The notes under the pieces were generated by a model. The model was given only the letters and a program-made list of their open reading frames with translations. It ran no database searches and was not told the origin of the DNA. From the NCBI RefSeq assembly GCF_013328345.1, contig NZ_JABULX010000010.1, forward strand, positions 56,013 through 120,012: a DNA stretch of 64,000 bases. The letters are read 5' to 3'. This document shows, piece after piece, positions 18,236 to 27,404 of the stretch. A program made the position numbers and the translations under genes. The first letter of the stretch is position 1; every line of letters starts with the position of its first letter. This stretch comes from Marinifaba aquimaris. Its GTDB lineage: Bacteria > Pseudomonadota > Gammaproteobacteria > Enterobacterales > Alteromonadaceae.

Positions 18236-19018
18236 TTATAGAACCTCTTTTATTGCAAGATTTAACCTTTTATACATAAACAAGCATAGTAAGCTAGAAA
18301 TCAATAAACATGTTATGTAGGAAACAATATTAGAGTCTTGAGCGTTTGCAGTTGTGATGCTTTGAAATGATTGTATTGGGAAGTATACAGGGTTAGACAG
18401 AACTATATTAATGAATAGTTCCGGTACTTTATCAGCAGTGTAAACGATCGGTATAAACCAAAACATTAAGTTCATGATTACTTGAACAGTCAGCGTAAGT
18501 TGATTGTAAAATGGCGTAATGAAAGAGAAAAAAATTCCTACACTCGCTCCCAATAAGATAGCTAAAAGATAAGAATAAAACACTTGAGGGACAAGTGTAA
18601 ATAATGAGGGAAATGTATCTGTGAGGAAAAATGATATCGTGAAATATAGGAAGATAAAAAGAACCAGATAAATTAAACTTACCATTAAACTATAAATAAT
18701 CTCAGCTAGAAAAATCGTTGAAGTTGAAATGGTAGTTTTTTTTAAAAACTCCTTATTTTTTACAAGAGCGTGACTCAATCTAGTGATTACATCCACCAAA
18801 AAGTTCCATAAGATAATTCCAGGGATCAAATATAAACTATAAGACCAAACACCATACTCCCCTTCAACTTTCATACCTAAGAAGAGCGTAAATACAACTG
18901 CAAAGATCGTCAACTGGAATAATGGTTCAAGAAAAAACCAAACTAGACCCGCTAATGATTTGCTGTACTTCGCATTAAACTCCTTTTTGACAAGGTTAAT
19001 ACTTAATGGGAGATCCAT
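18236..19018 (-). CDS. wzm: ABC polysaccharide exporter permease Wzm
   Basis: ABC-2 type permease of 260 residues with six hydrophobic segments and the family N-terminus (VKKEFNAKYSKSLAGLVWFFLEPLFQL, amphipathic helix then first span). It forms the channel that moves the lipid-linked polysaccharide across the inner membrane with Wzt. Length is usual for the family (about 260). It adjoins wzt with no gap and follows the nucleotidyltransferase by one base. No wzx or wzy is visible, so export is of the ABC-dependent kind. Confidence 0.92.
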   Translation of the reverse strand: MDLPLSINLVKKEFNAKYSKSLAGLVWFFLEPLFQLTIFAVVFTLFLGMKVEGEYGVWSYSLYLIPGIILWNFLVDVITRLSHALVKNKEFLKKTTISTSTIFLAEIIYSLMVSLIYLVLFIFLYFTISFFLTDTFPSLFTLVPQVFYSYLLAILLGASVGIFFSFITPFYNQLTLTVQVIMNLMFWFIPIVYTADKVPELFINIVLSNPVYFPIQSFQSITTANAQDSNIVSYITCLLISSLLCLFMYKRLNLAIKEVL

Positions 19019-19019
19019 T

Positions 19020-19772
19020 TTAAAAATCCGTTGCTTTCATACAGTGGGGTAGGCTTAAAAATAATTCCAAATCAGAAGGGATACCTAAACCGTACATTCC
19101 ATTTGCTTCTTCGCCAATATTGTATACACCAATTTTTAAATTGTTGTCTGCCATGAAACTGTATACAGGAGCAACGTAGAACTCGCCATTACTTCTTATG
19201 TCATTTTTAACCATTTTATCTGCGTATTCGCAAAATAGTTCGCCGCTATTGAAATTGTAAATGCCAACTGTTGCTTCATCTGAAATAACTTCTTTTTCAA
19301 TAACTTTAGTCACTAAGCCATTATCAGAAACTTTTGCATATGACCATTTTGGATCATCTGCCTTCATCGTTAGCATAGAACCATCAAGCTTTCGTTGTTT
19401 AATATCGGCTAGATATGAATTTATATCCATATCAACCCACTGATCCGAGTTTGCAATCATTAAAGGGTTATCGTTATTAATAAACACTCTTGCCTTCAAT
19501 ACTGTAATTGCAGCACCTTCAGTTATTTCATCAATGCAGACAACCTCATAGTTTTCGCAATTATCTTGGAAAACGTTATCTAAGTCGTATTTTTCTACAT
19601 GCTCACGTTGGCAAACAAAGATAAACCTATGCTCGCAATTTGGCTTTAAGTTGTTTATTACAACTTCAATCATATGTTTACCATTAACATCAATTAATGG
19701 CTTTGGATCTTTATATCCTTCCTTAGCAAAACGACTACCTCGACCGGCCATTGGAACTACAATATTAAGCAT
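19020..19772 (-). CDS. Sugar- or polyol-phosphate nucleotidyltransferase
   Basis: GT-A fold nucleotidyltransferase of 250 residues. It starts with VVPMAGRGSRF and KPLIDVNGKHMIE, the NTP-binding loop and conserved Pro-Lys of this family. IANSDQWVDMD supplies the metal-binding Asp, and EGAAITVLKA follows the usual pattern. It activates a phosphorylated sugar or alcohol as an NDP (often CDP or UDP) form. The next-but-one gene upstream encodes a clear but degenerate paralogue, aligned through PKWS and SNGEFYV/DGSFYV segments. Substrate not readable from sequence. Confidence 0.85.
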   Translation of the reverse strand: MLNIVVPMAGRGSRFAKEGYKDPKPLIDVNGKHMIEVVINNLKPNCEHRFIFVCQREHVEKYDLDNVFQDNCENYEVVCIDEITEGAAITVLKARVFINNDNPLMIANSDQWVDMDINSYLADIKQRKLDGSMLTMKADDPKWSYAKVSDNGLVTKVIEKEVISDEATVGIYNFNSGELFCEYADKMVKNDIRSNGEFYVAPVYSFMADNNLKIGVYNIGEEANGMYGLGIPSDLELFLSLPHCMKATDF

Positions 19773-20103
19773 CTTTTTTTCCCTCCTCTAGATATTTATC
19801 ATTGAGCGCACCTGGTAGCTTGACTACTGCAGTGACAGTGTCCTCTAATGCTTCGAAATTAGTGTATTCACCTGGTTCAATTTTCAAAATATCTCCTTCT
19901 ACGAGAATCATATCTTTCATTTTGGCTTTACCACTCACAATAACTGTGATTTCAGTTGCTATTTTATGGCAGTGTGAGGCTTCAAGCTCCCCTTTTTGAA
20001 ACTTCTGTATAGCGACTTCAACATCTGTAGTATTAAATAATGTTGGCTTAAAACCACCTACAAACCAACCACGAATAAATTCTTCGAGATTGTATTTATT
20101 CAT
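19765..20103 (-). CDS. Small cupin-fold protein
   Basis: A 112-residue single-domain beta-barrel. Cupin motif 1 is seen around GELEASHCHKIATEITVIVSG and motif 2 as GDILKIEPGEY. The metal-type residues H-C-H are present but the second motif lacks its usual His, so binding rather than catalysis is possible. I chose the ATG at 20103, with GGAG six bases upstream, over a longer frame starting at 20127. The start overlaps the previous gene by eight bases. Between two nucleotidyltransferase genes, it probably isomerises or binds the activated intermediate. Confidence 0.72.
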   Translation of the reverse strand: MNKYNLEEFIRGWFVGGFKPTLFNTTDVEVAIQKFQKGELEASHCHKIATEITVIVSGKAKMKDMILVEGDILKIEPGEYTNFEALEDTVTAVVKLPGALNDKYLEEGKKDA

Positions 20104-21184
20104 CTTCGGCTCCAAATAAATAAGCATTCATTTTGTGCATTTTTTTATCATCCTGCCAATAAATCACATCAGTACCAATAAAGGTTTCATTATCTATCCT
20201 GAGTATAAATTCTATTACTGATTTATTTTTCTCAACAATTATATTTTCGGCCTTAAACTCTAGCTTTTGCACACTATTAAATATACTCCGTATGTAACTA
20301 CAAACCTCTTCTTTACCCTCAATATAAACCTCTGGATCTCTTAATGAAAAATCATTAGAGAAATAAGATTTTATTTTATCAATATCCATAGAATTGAATG
20401 CATCTATGTAGCCTCTAGTAAGCTCGTAGATAGTCGAGTTTAGGATTGATTTTTTTAGCCTGTTTGATTGAAAAGAGTCTAAAGAATGCTCATCATGAAA
20501 GTGATGGTATCGCTCTTTTGGTATATTTAAAGATAAAACTTTTTTACCTCGAAGAATTAGCTCATTCAGCGTCTCGGATACATAAAAGCTTCCGTCAAAT
20601 TTCACATCTTTTCTAATAAGGTTTTTCGCGGCCTCAATAAAATCTTTTGTTTGCTCAAAATAATAAAAACCGGCAATGGCATTATTACTAATAGGGCGTT
20701 TCTCTGCAGCCTGAGTTACAATTCCATCATCATTTTGGTTAACAAATGACCACTTAGGGTGAACACTATTAAAAGTTAAAACTCCAGCATCACTACCTTT
20801 ACTCCTAATAGTGTCGATAAAACAATTCAAATCCCAGTTAATGATTTGTTCAAGGCTGGTTATTATGAGAGGGGCTTTAATATCAAGCTTATCTATAGCT
20901 AAAAGAGCCGAGCAAACTGAGCCTTTGGTTTTATCATTGACGATACATGTGTCAAGGTTTGGTAAAGTTAAAGAAAGCACTGAGTCAAGGTTGAACTTTT
21001 TCACAGCTAATTTTGGGATAACTGCAATAAATTTATTGCGTCTCTCTATATCAATTAAGCCTTCAGCTGCTCTTTCGAGTAAGAGTTTCCCATCAACTTC
21101 TGAGAGCAAACGAGGAAACTGGTTGCTGTTTGTTGTTTCATATGTATTTTCACCTGCTAGAGGCAATAGTATATTAATTCCCAC
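20096..21184 (-). CDS. Degenerate nucleotidyltransferase fused to an NTF2/SnoaL-like domain
   Basis: Two-domain protein of 362 residues. Residues 1 to about 240 form a nucleotidyltransferase fold collinear with the canonical enzyme two genes downstream (HPKWSFV against DPKWSYA; DGSFYVSETLNEL against NGEFYVAPVYSFM). However, the NTP loop reads LPLAGENTYETTNSNQFPR, without the G-x-G-x-R and Pro-Lys residues, and the Asp of NSDQ is lost. Residues 250-360 are an NTF2/SnoaL cone (YIDAFNSMDIDKIKSYFSNDF, VIYWQDDKKM). I chose GTG at 21184, with AGAGG six bases upstream. It may be a non-catalytic partner or have a new activity. Confidence 0.75.
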   Translation of the reverse strand: MGINILLPLAGENTYETTNSNQFPRLLSEVDGKLLLERAAEGLIDIERRNKFIAVIPKLAVKKFNLDSVLSLTLPNLDTCIVNDKTKGSVCSALLAIDKLDIKAPLIITSLEQIINWDLNCFIDTIRSKGSDAGVLTFNSVHPKWSFVNQNDDGIVTQAAEKRPISNNAIAGFYYFEQTKDFIEAAKNLIRKDVKFDGSFYVSETLNELILRGKKVLSLNIPKERYHHFHDEHSLDSFQSNRLKKSILNSTIYELTRGYIDAFNSMDIDKIKSYFSNDFSLRDPEVYIEGKEEVCSYIRSIFNSVQKLEFKAENIIVEKNKSVIEFILRIDNETFIGTDVIYWQDDKKMHKMNAYLFGAEDE

Positions 21185-21809
21185 TTTCAACCTCTCCAAT
21201 AAATGAGCAAATATTTTGAATATTTACATCCTCTATACTTTCAACTTTCAAGACGTTTGCCCCAGAGGCTATTGCCGCTCTTATACCATTTTCATTATCT
21301 TCAACTATTACACATTCTTCAGGGCTTAATCCAAGCCGAGATATCGCTAGCTCATAAATTTCTGGGTCTGGTTTTGGTTTGGTTACGTCTTGGTTAGACA
21401 AAATAAATTCTAAATATTGAAAAAGATCAGACCTCTCCATCATAACTTCAACGCTATTCCTAACAGAATTAGATGCTACGGCAAGCAAATACCCCTGGCG
21501 CTTCAACTCACTTAGTGCATATTGGTGCTGAAATACAGGTTTACATTTCTCATTTATCAGCTCCATTGTATACATTTGTTTCATTTCATTGAGGAAAGGG
21601 TGTAATCCAATAGGCAAGTGGTATACTTTAGATAGCATCTTAAGCTTTTGACCAGTAGATAACCCATCGTATGTGGTTAAGTGTTCATGTCGATTAATGC
21701 TTAAACCAAACAATTCGAGAGCTTTATTAAGCGCGTCATAGTGCCAATCTTTTGCATCGATTAACACTCCATCCATATCAAATATTACTGCTTTTATTTT
21801 AGTTCCCAT
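21174..21809 (-). CDS. HAD phosphatase, beta-phosphoglucomutase-like subfamily
   Basis: A 211-residue HAD hydrolase with nucleophile motif FDMDGVLID, motif II VASNS, a Lys in TKPKPDPEIY and motif IV VIVEDNENGI. The small helical cap between motifs I and II is the beta-PGM type. Known relatives dephosphorylate or isomerise small sugar phosphates. In this cassette it probably hydrolyses a phosphorylated intermediate before or after activation. It overlaps the GDPD-like gene by eleven bases and the following gene by eleven. Confidence 0.85.
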   Translation of the reverse strand: MGTKIKAVIFDMDGVLIDAKDWHYDALNKALELFGLSINRHEHLTTYDGLSTGQKLKMLSKVYHLPIGLHPFLNEMKQMYTMELINEKCKPVFQHQYALSELKRQGYLLAVASNSVRNSVEVMMERSDLFQYLEFILSNQDVTKPKPDPEIYELAISRLGLSPEECVIVEDNENGIRAAIASGANVLKVESIEDVNIQNICSFIGEVESGN

Positions 21810-22434
21810 TAAAAAAATCCTTTGCTTCCATCGGGTAATCTGTGCAGATACTAATTAAGCCTAAACTGCTAGGATTACACGAAATGTATTGTTTAAGCGT
21901 AAACCAAAAACTCTGATAGCAGAATCCATGCAATTCGGGAGAAACAATACACACACTTTTATTATGTCGAATACAATAATCTAACTGCTCAATGTTCAAC
22001 CTATTATCTTTAAAATTATCCAGCCAGACACCTATCGCCTCTTCATAAAATATAGGTTCCCTTTCAATATCAGAAAGTCGAGTGTAGACAGGCAAACCTC
22101 GTTTTAAATAGCTCAAAGTGTCAGGTATGGACATATCAAAGAAAAAATAATTAGCTTTTTTTCTTTCAAAGACATTGGCTAATATCGCAGATAAGCCATC
22201 TGACTTTATATTACAAGCCATAGTCAAATTTGAATCACCAACAACATCAAAAAAAGATTGAATAGGTGATGAGCCTGATGTTGGAATATCATGACTTATA
22301 ACTATCTCAGAGTTGAAGTCTCTAAAATCAGTTTCAATACCAAAACCATTATTTATGGCTCTTTGAAATGCACATACCGTATTTTGCTCTTCCTTTTTTA
22401 ACCACCATCCACGATGGGCTATTATCTTAACCAC
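21799..22434 (-). CDS. Glycerophosphodiester phosphodiesterase-like TIM-barrel protein
   Basis: A 211-residue protein resembling the GDPD/PI-PLC barrel. IIAHRGW carries the catalytic His-Arg, ETDFRD the acidic metal pair and ISHD the second His. It is shorter than usual GDPD (about 250). It is the first gene of the polysaccharide operon, 34 bases after a good promoter. Within a precursor cassette it could release glycerol phosphate or act on a sugar phosphodiester. The substrate is not known. Confidence 0.7.
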   Translation of the reverse strand: MVKIIAHRGWWLKKEEQNTVCAFQRAINNGFGIETDFRDFNSEIVISHDIPTSGSSPIQSFFDVVGDSNLTMACNIKSDGLSAILANVFERKKANYFFFDMSIPDTLSYLKRGLPVYTRLSDIEREPIFYEEAIGVWLDNFKDNRLNIEQLDYCIRHNKSVCIVSPELHGFCYQSFWFTLKQYISCNPSSLGLISICTDYPMEAKDFFNGN

Positions 22435-22467
22435 TTTTTTTAACCTAGATACTCAACGACGCTGGAT

Positions 22468-22495
22468 ATTATAACGTGCCACTCCGCTATGTGAA
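22468..22495 (-). promoter_or_regulatory. Sigma70-type promoter of the polysaccharide operon
   Basis: Minus-strand TTCACA and a perfect TATAAT separated by 16 bases, 34 bases upstream of the first gene's ATG. This is the best sigma70 match I found by eye in the window. The remaining 287-base gap to the TMTC-like gene holds an isolated 12-base palindrome CTTACGCGTAAG (22571-22582). I saw no JUMPstart/ops element of the GGCGGTAG type. Confidence 0.6.
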
Positions 22496-22721
22496 GCTAG
22501 ATAACTAATAGTAAATCTGCGTCTAGAGGCGCCACACATTAATCGTTCTTGTTATTAACTTTAGAGAGAACTTACGCGTAAGGTTAAAATTCACATTAGA
22601 CATGTAACCATCAACACCTGCTTATAAAACATAGTTAGGTACAAACCTTGATTTCTTTTTTATTTTTTCCTTTCAAACAGAAAATAAAAGTATTTCCAGG
22701 GAGCCATTTAAACAAGATACT

Positions 22722-24503
22722 TTACTGAATTTTAGCTCTAGACATCGCCACTTTTAATTTAAAAGAGTTAGGTATATAGCGTTTAGCTTCCGAAAAAAAC
22801 CATCTTGCCATATCTTTATCTCCCGCACTTGCGGAGCATTGTCCAAGCCCCATAAATACCTGCCCTTTTTCAGTTTCATACTTCAAAGCTTTCATCAAAT
22901 AAAATTGACACTTGTGATAATTCTCAACTTCAAAATAAAGGAATCCGAGGTTAATGAGTAAATAAGGGTAATACTTACTTTTTGCCAGTGATGGCATTAG
23001 CTCGTTTACCTCTTTTATTGCTTGATGATACTTGAATTGTCTCTTGAGTGCAGAAATGTAGTTATTGAAATAAGCATATTTATCATAATAAGCCTGAGTA
23101 TCAAGGTCACCTTTATTTCCAGCTAAATTAAATGCATTTTTATAGCTTTCTTCAGCCTTATCAAAATGAAATTTATTTATATACAGCTTACCAAGCATTC
23201 CATGTATCCTTGGTTTATCAAAATTGTGGCTAAGTTCATTTAAATAAAGTTGTTCTGGTTGGCTCCATAACTCATTTCTCTCCTTGGTCAGGAAAAATAA
23301 TAACGATAAAATTACAGCAGAGATAACGAAAAACAACTGAGTGAATTTTTGTTTGATAAATATTAAGCAATAAACACTTAAAACGATTAAACCAAAATTA
23401 GGAAGGTAAGTTCGATGTTCAAATACCAAATCAGAAATAGGGATAAAAGATGACTCAATACTATGCGCAATTAGATAAAAGAACACAGAAAAACAAATAA
23501 GAGGGTGCTTTGGTGCACTTACTAAAGCTAGAGTGAGTAAAAATCCCCAGACAAGAATAGTAAAATAGCTAGTGCTAAAAGTACCGTCTCTCAGTGAGTA
23601 TATGTATTCAACTTGCTGACCAAGGGGTATGAAGTAAAGCTGAATATATTTTAAAAGCACATGGAGCTGAGTTTCAAAATATTCGAGTCTCGATATGGAT
23701 TGATTTTCCCTTGTAGCTCTATCAAGGTAAGAGCCAAGATCAGGGATTAAATAAAAGGATATAAATGCGGCAAATACTGCCAATAAAAAGAGAGATATAC
23801 TCAGTTTACTTATTCTTTTCCAATAATTTACAGGGTTGATTCGCTTTATTAAACAAACTTCAATTAAAAAGAGGGCAACAGGAAGGCTAAAAGTATTTTG
23901 CTTAGTATAAAAGGCCAACAATGAACTAATAAAAATAACACTTCCCCACATCACCAATTCAATTTTTTTACTGCTCATTCTAAATTTTATAAATGCGAGC
24001 ATTGTAGCTAAATAGAAAAGAGCTGCTAAAGCTGTAATCCTTTGCACAATGTATGTAACCGCCTGAGTTTGCAAAGGATGTAAAGCGAAAAATAGCGCAA
24101 CTAAAAGGGAGGTAATATGAGGGTTTAAGAAAGATTTTTCTGTTATTGAGTTATTTAAACAGACAATTTGAAAAGTGAGAAAGTAAACGGTAAAACAACA
24201 TAAAACATGTATCAATATGTTCGTAGCATGATAGCCAGTTACATTTTTTTCATATAATAAATAATCAATTTTAAAGCTGGTGTATGCAACAACACGCTGC
24301 CCGAATGTACTATAAAGGTCATTCAAGCTTCCTTTGTAAATATCCGCCTTATTAAGAATCGAACTTACATCATCAAAAAGAAAAGGAACATTAAGCGAAT
24401 TATAATATGCACAAATTATGATAACGGTAAGCAAGAGCAAGTGGGTAGCTTTAATCAAGCCCAAACCCACTTGTTTTTCGGTTTTATTCATCCATGAATT
24501 CAT
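22722..24503 (-). CDS. TMTC-like GT-C membrane protein with C-terminal TPRs
   Basis: A 593-residue integral membrane protein. The first external loop has FLFDDVSSI, the Asp-Asp motif of GT-C/PMT-type transferases, followed by GYHATNILIH and about ten further spans up to residue 400. Residues 420-590 are tetratricopeptide-like (GMLGKLYINKFHFDKAEESYKNAF and two to three more units). Such proteins (TMTC family and bacterial kin) transfer sugars to proteins or lipids from a polyprenyl donor. It lies eight bases after the SLBB export gene, which suggests a glycan role. A ligase or polymerase function cannot be told apart from this. Confidence 0.68.
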   Translation of the reverse strand: MNSWMNKTEKQVGLGLIKATHLLLLTVIIICAYYNSLNVPFLFDDVSSILNKADIYKGSLNDLYSTFGQRVVAYTSFKIDYLLYEKNVTGYHATNILIHVLCCFTVYFLTFQIVCLNNSITEKSFLNPHITSLLVALFFALHPLQTQAVTYIVQRITALAALFYLATMLAFIKFRMSSKKIELVMWGSVIFISSLLAFYTKQNTFSLPVALFLIEVCLIKRINPVNYWKRISKLSISLFLLAVFAAFISFYLIPDLGSYLDRATRENQSISRLEYFETQLHVLLKYIQLYFIPLGQQVEYIYSLRDGTFSTSYFTILVWGFLLTLALVSAPKHPLICFSVFFYLIAHSIESSFIPISDLVFEHRTYLPNFGLIVLSVYCLIFIKQKFTQLFFVISAVILSLLFFLTKERNELWSQPEQLYLNELSHNFDKPRIHGMLGKLYINKFHFDKAEESYKNAFNLAGNKGDLDTQAYYDKYAYFNNYISALKRQFKYHQAIKEVNELMPSLAKSKYYPYLLINLGFLYFEVENYHKCQFYLMKALKYETEKGQVFMGLGQCSASAGDKDMARWFFSEAKRYIPNSFKLKVAMSRAKIQ

Positions 24504-24511
24504 ACTTTATA

Positions 24512-27223
24512 TTAAATACCACTGATAGCGGCTATAGCAACAGCTGTGTTATATAAAATACCAGTCGCGGTAGACCATAACTCGAGGTTATTCATATATT
24601 CTGTATCTAAAGGAACAACAACAGTATCACCTGGTTTCAAAGATGCTGACGAGTTAGATACGAACCAGTTACCTTGATCTAGCATCTTGATACTACCATT
24701 AGCTGAAATTACATAGATACGCTCAACATCAGCACGTTTTTTAACCCCACCACTTTGCGAAATATAATCATCCGCCGTTAAATTTGGATCAAAAATATGC
24801 GACGAGGTTACCTGAATCTGACCAATCACATTGATTGAGTTTTTCATGGTAGGCACATAAAGCACATCGCCATTTTCCAGTAAAATATCATCTTCTTGTT
24901 TAGCGACAATAGATGGAAGATTAATAACAAGGCGTCCTACAGGTTCAACCTTAGTTAAATCAGCCAGTAACTTTTGTAACTCAGCATGAGAAGCATTACT
25001 TCCTGAGTCTGTGATGGTTTTCAGTACCATTTCGACACGTAAATCTGATGCCAGTTTAACTAGGTTTTGTTGTTCCATCTCTTTTAACTGCTCACGAGAG
25101 AAAACTGAACCTTGTGGATAAGCGTGCTCAGTAAAGCCACCAGCCTTAGCAACAAGGTCTGAAAGCTTTTCACCACGGCGAATCGTATATTTACCCGGGA
25201 AAACAAATTCTCCTCGTAGTTCCACGATATGGTTTTCAGACCAAGCAGGAATTTGATGAACGTTCAAACGGTCTCGGCTTTTTAAAAGGATGTCATCATC
25301 ATTTCCTGCTAATGCTTCACCTAAGTCGATACTCAACGAATCAACTGTGGCCATGCCATTTCGCATTACATTTCGTGTAACCTCAGCTCGCTTTAAGTAT
25401 GCCGATTCTACAACACCACCACTCGCTGCAACTAAGTCAGATACAGTAGCATTAACAGCTAATGGATAAACCCCAGGGAACTTAACATGACCATCAACTT
25501 CAACAAGTTGAATTGGCATACCTGCAGCCCCTTGTCTTTTTAATTTCTCAACAATTGGTGCTAACAGTCGAATACGAGAAAACAACCCTAGCTCTCTGGG
25601 ATCAATTTCTTCTTCTACCTCTCCACCTGTTATGGATGCAACAGATTGAGTGACAAATTCTTGTAGTTCTTCATCGATATCTTCATCCTGAATTTCAGAA
25701 CCATCCCCATATTTTTCCCAGAAAAGATTATCGATATACTTTTCTTTGGCTAACTTTCTTTCTTGTTCTAGTAAATACTCTTGAGTAAACGCTAACTCAT
25801 CAAAAGATGTATTTTCTTGAGCGAGCTTATTGACACGAGAAAAAATAATTACTCTGTCATTTTGTTTAAGTTCAATGTTATCTGAACCACTTGGCTGTTG
25901 TAGTGCTTTGGCGATTGAGAATTGATGAACTTCAATGCGCCCTGTTAAATCAACTTCTCTGACGATAATACCGTAGTTTAAGTCAGCATAGTGAAGTAGA
26001 TGAGAACGGATACTCGGTAATATTTCAGTTAATTTTTTCCCGGCTTGCCACTGATACTTACCGGGACGAGTGACTGCACCTAATAAAGTAATTGATTCAG
26101 AGAACATTTCAGAGTTTTTGTGAAGATAGACCATATCACCATTACGAACGACTTGGTTTGAAGATGATTTATCTGATAAATCGACATTAATAGCCGTTCT
26201 TAGTTGCTGATCATTTACCCTCTGAACAGAAGCTGCTTTTAAGTAAGCAGAAGGTAGCGCACCACCTGCCATTTTGAGTAATTCAGAAAATGTTTCACCA
26301 TCATTAACTTCATATATCGCAGGACGTCTAACTGCGCCATCAACAATGACACTTGAACCAACCGGTTCAACAAACACAACATCACCCGATTGCAACATCA
26401 TGTCATTAGATGAGTCACCGTTAATTAGCAGATCATATAAATCTAAAGTGGTGACTAGCTTGCCTTGTCTTTTTAAACGAACTTTACGCATTGAACCAAT
26501 ATCGCTTAAACCGCCAGCAGCAAATAATGCATGCGTCATACTAGAAAGTGAATTAATAGTGTAAGGGCCTGGTTTATGTGCATCCCCTAGAACAAACACA
26601 CGAATAGAACGTAATTCAGATAATCCAACTACAGCTTTTACACCAATTAACTTACTTTTAACTTGCTCGCTGATTAAACTTTTAGCTTCTGAAAAAGTTA
26701 AACCAACAACATTAATCGCTCCTAATTCAGGTAAAACGATCAAGCCTTCTCTAGAAACCATTTCTTCATGTAAAGCGTTTTTCTTACCGTAAAACTGTAT
26801 TGATAAAGTATCGCCTGGTGCAATAATGTAGTTTTCAGGAATAGTAATGGCTAGATTTGGTGAGAAAGTAGCTGGAGCATTGGCAAATACGTCATGACCA
26901 AAAGGTTTAAGTTCTTCTTTTACTTTTTCTTCTTCTTCAGCGAGTAACTCTTCATCGGTAATAGGGTTACCAAATTCATCAAACTCAGTTCCTCTTGGAA
27001 ACTTTGGAGTCAGCTCGTTGTCAGTTTCGGAGGTTTCACCTTGAGTCCCCATCATCATTTCTAATTCAGAAATATCAATACCCATTTGCTTAGCTAAAGC
27101 TTCTTGTTGGGATTTTGGTAGACGCTTAAATTGCTCAATTTGTTCTTTAGACGGGGTTACCGCAAAAACTAGGCTAGAAAATAAAAGCAGGCACAAAGAA
27201 ATCAACCAGCTAGATTTGATCAT
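24512..27223 (-). CDS. Large SLBB-domain polysaccharide export protein
   Basis: A 903-residue periplasmic/outer-membrane protein with a cleavable signal (cut after SSLVFA), an acidic Gln/Glu-rich segment to about 110, a Poly_export domain (ENYIIAPGDTLSIQFYG) and at least four to five SLBB repeats (for example VFVLGDAHKPGPY and VEVDGHVKFPGVYPL), ending in a hydrophobic tail (TAVAIAAIS). It is much longer than Wza (about 380) and lacks a lipobox, and it resembles the long SLBB exporters of marine Gammaproteobacteria. It probably forms the outer-membrane exit for the polysaccharide. Confidence 0.88.
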   Translation of the reverse strand: MIKSSWLISLCLLLFSSLVFAVTPSKEQIEQFKRLPKSQQEALAKQMGIDISELEMMMGTQGETSETDNELTPKFPRGTEFDEFGNPITDEELLAEEEEKVKEELKPFGHDVFANAPATFSPNLAITIPENYIIAPGDTLSIQFYGKKNALHEEMVSREGLIVLPELGAINVVGLTFSEAKSLISEQVKSKLIGVKAVVGLSELRSIRVFVLGDAHKPGPYTINSLSSMTHALFAAGGLSDIGSMRKVRLKRQGKLVTTLDLYDLLINGDSSNDMMLQSGDVVFVEPVGSSVIVDGAVRRPAIYEVNDGETFSELLKMAGGALPSAYLKAASVQRVNDQQLRTAINVDLSDKSSSNQVVRNGDMVYLHKNSEMFSESITLLGAVTRPGKYQWQAGKKLTEILPSIRSHLLHYADLNYGIIVREVDLTGRIEVHQFSIAKALQQPSGSDNIELKQNDRVIIFSRVNKLAQENTSFDELAFTQEYLLEQERKLAKEKYIDNLFWEKYGDGSEIQDEDIDEELQEFVTQSVASITGGEVEEEIDPRELGLFSRIRLLAPIVEKLKRQGAAGMPIQLVEVDGHVKFPGVYPLAVNATVSDLVAASGGVVESAYLKRAEVTRNVMRNGMATVDSLSIDLGEALAGNDDDILLKSRDRLNVHQIPAWSENHIVELRGEFVFPGKYTIRRGEKLSDLVAKAGGFTEHAYPQGSVFSREQLKEMEQQNLVKLASDLRVEMVLKTITDSGSNASHAELQKLLADLTKVEPVGRLVINLPSIVAKQEDDILLENGDVLYVPTMKNSINVIGQIQVTSSHIFDPNLTADDYISQSGGVKKRADVERIYVISANGSIKMLDQGNWFVSNSSASLKPGDTVVVPLDTEYMNNLELWSTATGILYNTAVAIAAISGI

Positions 27224-27316
27224 AATTATTCCGTTAAAAAATTAGCGTTAGCAAAAATTAGGGTTTATTTTTTAATTGGACTAAACAAAATATTTAGCCT
27301 TTATAAAGTGGGCGAG

Positions 27317-27345
27317 AATATATCAGAAATTAATCGAAATGGCAG
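27317..27345 (-). promoter_or_regulatory. Promoter of the SLBB export gene
   Basis: Minus-strand CTGCCA, 17 bases, then TATATT preceded by TGA (extended -10). It would give a leader of about 85-90 bases before the ATG at 27223. Four of six -35 bases match consensus and the -10 is strong. Confidence 0.5.
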
Positions 27346-27360
27346 TAACTATCACGATAT

Positions 27361-27395
27361 GCACCAGCCAAAAGCGTTGAAGCGTTAGCTGGTGC
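27361..27395. repeat. Inverted repeat between maoP and the SLBB gene promoter
   Basis: Arms GCACCAGC and GCTGGTGC pair over eight bases around a 19-base loop holding the direct repeat AAGCGTT twice. It lies just below the maoP stop codon. No T-run follows on the minus strand, so it is not a classic terminator, though it may be the 3' end of the maoP transcript or an operator. Confidence 0.5.
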
Positions 27396-27404
27396 TATAA
27401 ATGG

